A DNA stretch of 64,000 nt, from the NCBI GenBank assembly GCA_964542755.1, contig CAZIWL010000005.1:13158-77157 (forward strand). The letters are read 5' to 3'. Origin of the DNA: SKLM01 sp964542755 (GTDB lineage Bacteria; Chloroflexota; Anaerolineae; B4-G1). A program made the translations under genes and the position numbers. The notes below the pieces were generated by a model. The model was not told where the DNA came from, ran no database searches, and saw only the letters and a program-made list of their open reading frames with translations. Shown here piece after piece: positions 59,214-64,000 of the stretch (its first letter is position 1; every line of letters begins with the position of its first letter).

Positions 59214-59867
59214 CTACGATGTGAACCGCACATCGACGAATCCCAACCTGCGAATCAGTTGACGGACTGTCACCTCGGCGTTTTGCTGGGCCATGTCCAG
59301 GATTCCGTCCTCGAGTGCCGCTTGCCGGATCTCCACCTCCGCGGCCTGACGGGCCTGTGTCTCCAGGTCCACCTTCTGGCCCAACACACCCGTGTCTCGA
59401 TCGAAGATGTATGACTCCTCGCTATTCAGGGCTGCGACGAACACCTTTGCCTCGGGCAGGCTGACGTGCACCACGCCTTCGGCGTCAACAGTTATATCGT
59501 CTTCGTTTAGCTCGTCCAGATCGACGCCCGCGATGATCTGCCCGTGGGCCACGAGAATAAGCCGGTCCCCCAGGAGGAATGCGAGGGGGCCCTGCTGCGA
59601 CTCCGCGGTGACGATCTTCTCGACGGTGTAGGCTGCCGTCTCTAACCTGCTGAGACCCTGAACTTCCTTGACAATGGTCACCGGGTCCGGACTGATCGTG
59701 GGGGTAGGACGGACGACCCATTCAATCTGCTTCTGCACGGCGCGCTCGGCCGCGACCAGCGGCTGGGTCACCTGCCTAACCGACCAAATCACGGTCGCGC
59801 CAACGACCAACACGGTGGTCAGGATCAAGATCGAGACGACCGTGCCGAAACCCATGCCATTATTCAT
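59214..59867 (-). CDS. DUF4230 membrane-anchored protein
   Basis: A 217-aa protein with one N-terminal membrane helix (GTVVSILILTTVLVVGATVIW) and a DUF4230 domain: GLSRLETAAYTVEKIVTAES, HGQIIAGVDLDEL, VHVSLPEAKVFV, and the C-terminal QARQAAEVEIRQAALEDGIL. It should be outside the membrane. Function unknown. ATG 59867 follows GGAGGTAACC, giving a clear start; the long frame upstream is not real. Confidence 0.88.
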   Translation of the reverse strand: MNNGMGFGTVVSILILTTVLVVGATVIWSVRQVTQPLVAAERAVQKQIEWVVRPTPTISPDPVTIVKEVQGLSRLETAAYTVEKIVTAESQQGPLAFLLGDRLILVAHGQIIAGVDLDELNEDDITVDAEGVVHVSLPEAKVFVAALNSEESYIFDRDTGVLGQKVDLETQARQAAEVEIRQAALEDGILDMAQQNAEVTVRQLIRRLGFVDVRFTS

Positions 59868-59872
59868 AATGG

Positions 59873-61879
59873 TTACCTCCGGCAGGATTGTACCAGACCC
59901 AATACCAAAAGGAAAGCAAACGCCAGATCCGGAAAGAAGAACGACGCGTCGACCATACCGTGGGCCACCGTGTAGGCCACAGACCCGACCAGGCCTATCG
60001 AAAGTGCCCGATGACCCTCGCCATTCGCACCTAGCGCCCCCAGGCTGGCGCTCCAGAAGGCGGCGTGTAGCCCCAGACCGGCCGCCAGCCCCACGATGCC
60101 CAGGCGCGTGAGATAGGTAAGAACGATGTTGTGCGCATGGGAGAGATGCGGTTCTTGCCAGGCCGCCGGTAAGATGTACCGTCCACGGTAGGCATAGAGG
60201 AAGTTGTCCGGCCCGACCCCAAGCCAGGGGTGATCCCTCACCATACTCACCGACGAGCGCCAAAGCTGTAGCCGGAAGAAGAGGGTTCCGCTATGTGGGT
60301 CGAAGAGACCCCGGAAGCGCGGCGTGCCAAGCAGAGGGGTCAGGCTCAGGCCCACCACCAGGAGCAAGGCGAGAGAGATCCATCGCCACCGCCCACCCGC
60401 TGCCAGGCCCATCACCAGGAGCGCGCACGGAATGCCCAGGAGAATCGCCGCGCGCGAGAAACTGAACAGGATGGCCAGAGCGATGGGCGGTGTGAGCAAT
60501 CGATACACGGTTCGACGGTTGCCTGATCGGCCCAAGACGGTCACCGCCAGCAGCACGGGCAGCACTCTCCCGAGATAGAGGGCCGCGTTGTTCGGTGACC
60601 CGTAGACAGAGCGCAGACGGCGGAAGCCTCCCTCCGCCGTGATGACGTTGATGTCGAAAGCGTACTGGGCTAGTCCAATCAGGGCTACGGCGGCTCCGCC
60701 TGCCACGAGGCCATCGACGATCCGCCACCGTCCTCCCCTGTTGACCAACCGGGTGGTCCTGAGCATCACGTAGAAGAGCGCCGGCTCCAGGAGGGTCACG
60801 CGGAGCTCGCGCAAAGCCACGTGAGGGCGCTGGGCGAAGAGCGTCGCCGCCGCTGCGGTCACCACCAACAGGAGTACCGCCCGGTCGGCCCAGGAAAGTG
60901 ACCAAGCGCCGTGCATAATGGCCCGGCGCTGCTTGATCTGTCTCACGCCCCATGAGACGAGGCTGAGCAGCGTCAGAATCTCGGCCAAGGAGAACGCCTT
61001 GCCTAGCAAGGGGCGCGGGTGAAGATAGAGGGGCGCGCTGAACGCGACCATCGCCAGACCCAGATCGAGCCGCAGCATCACCAGGGCTGCCGCTGCCAGT
61101 CCGCTGACCAGCGTCACAGGCCACCACGGCGAGATGTAGAAGACCCCAACCGCGAGGAGCAGCGTCACCGGAGCGGTCAGCGTCCTGTCGAGGGATCCCA
61201 GATCCAGCGGTAGCCGAGTTGGGACGGAGACGGAGGCCAGACCGTCCGCCGCTCTGCCGGCAGGATCCGTAGATGCTCTTCCTGTGCCAAGTACCGATGC
61301 CAAGACGGACGTGAGGCAGATGGCGGTTCCTGCTGTCAGCGCCTTGAGGATGTGATCGTAGACCGCGGTGCTCGGACCCGACTGTACGCTCCATCCGACC
61401 AGCGGGAACTGCCCCCAGCCCCGATCCGCGATCACCTGTGCCACGTGGGGTCCGTCCTCGAGGCCCCCAGCTACCTGGACGAGATCCACCTCCGGTTCCG
61501 GGCCATACTCCGGCGACGTGAGCACCAAGTAGGCTCCCCGCTCGGTCCGCGGCAGTCGGTTTGCTGGTTCACCGTCGACACGGATCCAGAAGTTGGCACG
61601 GTAGGTGCCGCGTCTCACTCGCAGCGCCAGCCCCGTGCCCTGGAAGGGGATGCTGACCTGATCGGTGCCGGACAAGCTGCCGAGCTCGCTGGGGTCCGCC
61701 CCCAGGGGAGAGAGCGTCCAGTCTCCCTCCCAGTCCGCCTCGCCGGTCAGGGGGGTATAGGTCAACGCCTCCTGGTGGAGACCCGCTCGATGCTTGATTG
61801 CCGACACGAACCCGATCGCTGCCAGGAACAGGATGAGTGCAGCAAGACAGATACGCGCCCAGTGACTGGAGAATTTCAC
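59873..61879 (-). CDS. O-antigen ligase family protein 2 with N-terminal extracytoplasmic beta domain
   Basis: A 668-aa protein. After a first membrane helix (~9-28) comes a ~140-residue segment that looks like a beta-sandwich (VSIPFQGTGLALRVRRG, NFWIRVDGEP, DGPHVAQVIADRGW), then about twelve membrane spans and the ligase block DHPWLGVGPDNFLYAYRGRY with HLSHAHNIVLTYLTRLGIVG. The H-x-HN motif is kept. The N-terminal domain is not typical and may bind glycan. Its stop lies 6 nt before the DUF4230 ATG. Confidence 0.88.
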   Translation of the reverse strand: MKFSSHWARICLAALILFLAAIGFVSAIKHRAGLHQEALTYTPLTGEADWEGDWTLSPLGADPSELGSLSGTDQVSIPFQGTGLALRVRRGTYRANFWIRVDGEPANRLPRTERGAYLVLTSPEYGPEPEVDLVQVAGGLEDGPHVAQVIADRGWGQFPLVGWSVQSGPSTAVYDHILKALTAGTAICLTSVLASVLGTGRASTDPAGRAADGLASVSVPTRLPLDLGSLDRTLTAPVTLLLAVGVFYISPWWPVTLVSGLAAAALVMLRLDLGLAMVAFSAPLYLHPRPLLGKAFSLAEILTLLSLVSWGVRQIKQRRAIMHGAWSLSWADRAVLLLVVTAAAATLFAQRPHVALRELRVTLLEPALFYVMLRTTRLVNRGGRWRIVDGLVAGGAAVALIGLAQYAFDINVITAEGGFRRLRSVYGSPNNAALYLGRVLPVLLAVTVLGRSGNRRTVYRLLTPPIALAILFSFSRAAILLGIPCALLVMGLAAGGRWRWISLALLLVVGLSLTPLLGTPRFRGLFDPHSGTLFFRLQLWRSSVSMVRDHPWLGVGPDNFLYAYRGRYILPAAWQEPHLSHAHNIVLTYLTRLGIVGLAAGLGLHAAFWSASLGALGANGEGHRALSIGLVGSVAYTVAHGMVDASFFFPDLAFAFLLVLGLVQSCRR

Positions 61880-61942
61880 CGGTGTATCAGCGTACAGATG
61901 CTCGGAGGTTGAACGGGAACCAGGGGGCTGGCCCAGGATAGA

Positions 61943-63841
61943 TCAGTCTGGTCGTGGATGCCAGGAATCATCGCCGTGCCAATCATGGGGCTCTGGCGTC
62001 TCCTCTCCGTCGCCGACGTCAACGTCTGGCGTCGAAGTCGAGTCCCCGCCCGATGCATCTTCGCCCGGAATTGCATCATTGTGCGGGGTGGCTTCCTCGT
62101 GCGGGGGATGGATCTCCGGGCCGAACCTCTCATCGGTGTCCTCGGCCGGGCTCGGCGCGTCCGGCGTAGCTATCTCGCTGGCTTCATCCCCGGGCGTCCC
62201 TTCCTCCGGCCTGGTGTCCGTGTCAGAGCCACTGTCATGGGTGTCCACCCCTAAGCCCGCGTCCCAGGTGCCCGGTTGCCACTCCACGTTCGTCGTGCCG
62301 CCAGCCACCGTCATTTGATGCACGCCTGGATCGGGCTCGCCGACGTCGATCAGATAGAGGTTTTCTTGATAGACGGTCACGATCTGATCGCCTATGGGAC
62401 TCCAGGCCATCTCTGGGTACTCGAAACCCATCTCCTCGGCGCTGGGAAAGACTTGTCTGCGGTCGGATCCATCGCGATCCATCACATGAAGATCGTAACT
62501 GCTCGTCTGGCTCGCATAGGGGCTCCGGGCCCGGCCAAAGGCGATCAGACCTGTCCTTGGCGCGAACGTGGGCCACGCCCACATACCGGCCTCGCTCGAT
62601 AACTCGGCGGTGATCGCTCCGTCGGCGCTGAGGGCCCATACGTCGAATACCGGGCTGTCCTCCGGCTCGCCACGGGCTGGGCTCGGTCCGTGCAGGGTCG
62701 TGACGATGTATGCCCCTTCCGGAGACCATCCCACGGTGGGCGTCCAGACCCAGGGGGCGTAGGTGCGGTACGGTGCGAACCGGAACAGGGGCCTCTCCCA
62801 TCCGTCGTAGGCGCGGACTACCCCGACCTCGTCGGGAGAGGCGTAGGCCAGGTCTCGCCCATCAGGGGACCAGGCGTATGTTGTGCCCCACCAACTATAC
62901 GAGCCTGCACGGTCGGGTTGCAGAACCTGGCGCTTCCCGATGAGGTCGCCGGTGCTGGGCCGCGGTCGGGCTACCCACAGGTCATTCTCGGCCCGCCAAC
63001 CCGGATTACCGTCTGTTGGGGCGCCGGTCGTGTAGGCAATGCGGCAGCGGCTTCCGTCGTTCAGCACCTCACAGGCCGGGTCCCAGGCTGCCCACAGGAC
63101 GCCGTCCACATCCAGTCTCACCGGCTCTGGGTTAGCCGCGGATCCGTCGACAACCCACATTGTATTCAAGGGGGCGCTCTCGCCCGTCTCCGTCGGGGCG
63201 CGACTGTAAAGCAGGTGGGTGCCGTCGGAGGAGAGGCTGAAGACCCGTCCATCCAGGTCGCCGGTGTGAGTCAGCCGCCGTTGATTCGAGCTCGTTCGTT
63301 GTATCAGCCAGGCGTTCTGATGGGCAACGTAGGCAATGGTCCCCGTGATTGGCGTGGGTCTCTGTTCTTGCTGAGCGCCGACAAGGATCACCTCCGTACG
63401 CGGCTCTTGCAGCGTCACCTCCCGGATGATGTGTTTTTCGACTTCTACGCCGTCCTCCACCGTAACCCGGAGCGTCACCTCTCTGAGACCGTTGATGCCG
63501 GCCTCCAAGAGCTGGGATTCTCCGGCGGGAATAGAGGTATCATGTACCGTACGGCGGTCGTAAGGAATCTCACGCTCCTCCGTCTCGACCCGAATGTCTA
63601 CGCGTGTCACCCGGACGGTCATGCCATCCTCCAGGAGGGTTGGTTCAGCCGGCCGCACCTGGTCATCCCTGTCCAGGGTGATGCTCTCCTCTTCAAGCAG
63701 GCCGCGCACGGTGGTGGACTGCGTGAGGATCTCTCGGGTTTCACCATCAACGGTCAGGGTGATCGTGTGCGCACCTCGAAGAGAGCCACAGGCCGCCAGA
63801 AAGAGAACGAGAAGAAGGTGAGTGGACCAACGCCTCATCAT
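61943..63841 (-). CDS. Lipoprotein with DUF348/G5-type and beta-propeller domains
   Basis: A 632-aa protein. Lipoprotein signal with Cys near residue 18 (LVLFLAACG), DUF348-like segment (ITLTVDGETREILTQSTTVRG), a G5 domain (~70-150; PYDRRTVHDTSIPAGESQLLEAGINGLREV), then TolB/WD-like propeller repeats (GRVFSLSSDGTHLLYSRA, YAWSPDGRDLAYASPD, MAWSPIGDQIV), and an acidic, His- and Thr-rich C-terminal tail. G5 domains bind peptidoglycan sugars or mediate adhesion, so it may sit at the wall. The ATG at 63841 coincides with the predicted transcription start, giving a leaderless mRNA; ATG 63838 is the alternative. Confidence 0.88.
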   Translation of the reverse strand: MMRRWSTHLLLVLFLAACGSLRGAHTITLTVDGETREILTQSTTVRGLLEEESITLDRDDQVRPAEPTLLEDGMTVRVTRVDIRVETEEREIPYDRRTVHDTSIPAGESQLLEAGINGLREVTLRVTVEDGVEVEKHIIREVTLQEPRTEVILVGAQQEQRPTPITGTIAYVAHQNAWLIQRTSSNQRRLTHTGDLDGRVFSLSSDGTHLLYSRAPTETGESAPLNTMWVVDGSAANPEPVRLDVDGVLWAAWDPACEVLNDGSRCRIAYTTGAPTDGNPGWRAENDLWVARPRPSTGDLIGKRQVLQPDRAGSYSWWGTTYAWSPDGRDLAYASPDEVGVVRAYDGWERPLFRFAPYRTYAPWVWTPTVGWSPEGAYIVTTLHGPSPARGEPEDSPVFDVWALSADGAITAELSSEAGMWAWPTFAPRTGLIAFGRARSPYASQTSSYDLHVMDRDGSDRRQVFPSAEEMGFEYPEMAWSPIGDQIVTVYQENLYLIDVGEPDPGVHQMTVAGGTTNVEWQPGTWDAGLGVDTHDSGSDTDTRPEEGTPGDEASEIATPDAPSPAEDTDERFGPEIHPPHEEATPHNDAIPGEDASGGDSTSTPDVDVGDGEETPEPHDWHGDDSWHPRPD

Positions 63842-63848
63842 ACCTGCG

Positions 63849-63876
63849 ATTATACCATCGCGCCCCCCCGCGGCAA
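63849..63876 (-). promoter_or_regulatory. Promoter of the G5 lipoprotein gene, probably leaderless
   Basis: On the minus strand TTGCCG (63871-63876), 16 nt, TATAAT (63849-63854). The -10 ends 8 nt before ATG 63841, so transcription would begin at or next to the A of the start codon. Confidence 0.65.
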
Positions 63877-63889
63877 CGGACTGGCACGG

Positions 63890-64000
63890 GTGCACTAACG
63901 AGTTGGCGCCCCTACCGGTGCGGTGCACCTCTCAGGTGCGTTGCACCTCACGAGCGTATGCTCGCCTCGTATGCCAGTCACAACTGGCCGGTACACCGGC
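63890..64000 (+). repeat. Dispersed TIR element, copy E (cut by window edge)
   Basis: Left terminus GTGCACTAACGAGTTGGCGC (63890-63909), both inner hairpins (GGTGC-GGT-GCACC and AGGTGC-GTT-GCACCT) and the CGTATGCCAGTCACAACTGG part are present to the last base. The right half is outside. Its left end is 13 bp from the -35 of the G5 gene promoter. Confidence 0.88.

Noticed and set aside
59868..60263. Long N-terminal extension of the DUF4230 gene
   Set aside because: It overlaps the ligase gene in another frame; ATG 59867 has a full Shine-Dalgarno site and begins the membrane helix.

Overview
The window is GC-rich bacterial chromosome with tightly packed genes, many 1-11 nt overlaps between same-strand genes, frequent GTG/TTG starts and strong Shine-Dalgarno sites. 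Gene content (large Ser/Thr kinase and SUMF1 proteins, MttB paralogues, a ClpB/ClpC pair, GT-C and O-antigen ligase membrane proteins, G5/DUF4230 proteins, the NuoI-type relic) best fits Chloroflexota. That is inference from protein style; no rRNA or other marker is present. No tRNA, rRNA or CRISPR array was seen. A consistent sigma-A-type promoter, TTGACR-N16/17-TAGAAT or TATAAT, could be placed before about a dozen genes.

Layout: 1-1554 (-) holds a B12-binding radical SAM protein, cut by the window edge, behind a SufR-like regulator. 1555-3468 carries a tandem repeat, a decayed nuoI-type gene and a PSP1/RicT-like gene. 3629-7755 (+) is a corrinoid methyl-transfer block: a methyl-THF methyltransferase and two MttB-family proteins, with a likely RNA attenuator before the first mttB. 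7960-9052 (-) has cutA and an Fe-S protein. 9685-14087 (+) is a translation and protein-quality block (L25, DnaJ-type chaperone, HtrA protease, baeRF release-factor-like protein), followed by a QueG-like reductase. 15284-17488 (-) is a kinase-SUMF1 membrane protein. 17900-23298 (+) carries ClpB and ClpC. 23488-27227 (-) has DegV, a zinc-ribbon protein and a GT-C-like membrane protein, and 27469-28331 (+) two small membrane proteins.

28605-29930 is a serine-hydrolase pseudogene split by an IS21-type istB remnant. 29976-35884 (+) is a compact signalling operon: kinase with PQQ-type propeller, PP2C phosphatase, J-domain/vWA fusion, zinc-ribbon/FHA protein, an 80-aa unknown and an OmpR-type regulator. 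35885-37519 is degraded sequence with an acetyltransferase pseudogene. Two Hsp20 genes, mgtC and a zinc-ribbon cold-shock gene follow. 40069-45821 (+) is a run of xdhC, MFS transporter, APH-like kinase, phosphoglycerate-mutase-like, frameshifted hemW and phosphodiesterase genes. 46061-53421 (+) includes a nucleotidyltransferase-like unknown, a tocopherol-cyclase-like protein, small membrane proteins, a methyltransferase, a two-component system and GrpB. 53489-63841 (-) is an envelope polysaccharide region with a GT4 glycosyltransferase, GtrA, two O-antigen-ligase proteins, a UDP-sugar epimerase/decarboxylase, a macrodomain protein, DUF4230 and a G5/propeller lipoprotein.

The most unusual element is an intergenic repeat of about 160 bp with 20-bp terminal inverted repeats, present five times (9.4, 10.5, 24.5, 50.0 and 63.9 kb). 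Every copy lies 13-40 bp upstream of a predicted promoter. Other highlights are the structured, terminator-ending leader before the first mttB, a 16-bp palindrome over the clpC -35 box, and the kinase/phosphatase/J-vWA/FHA operon.
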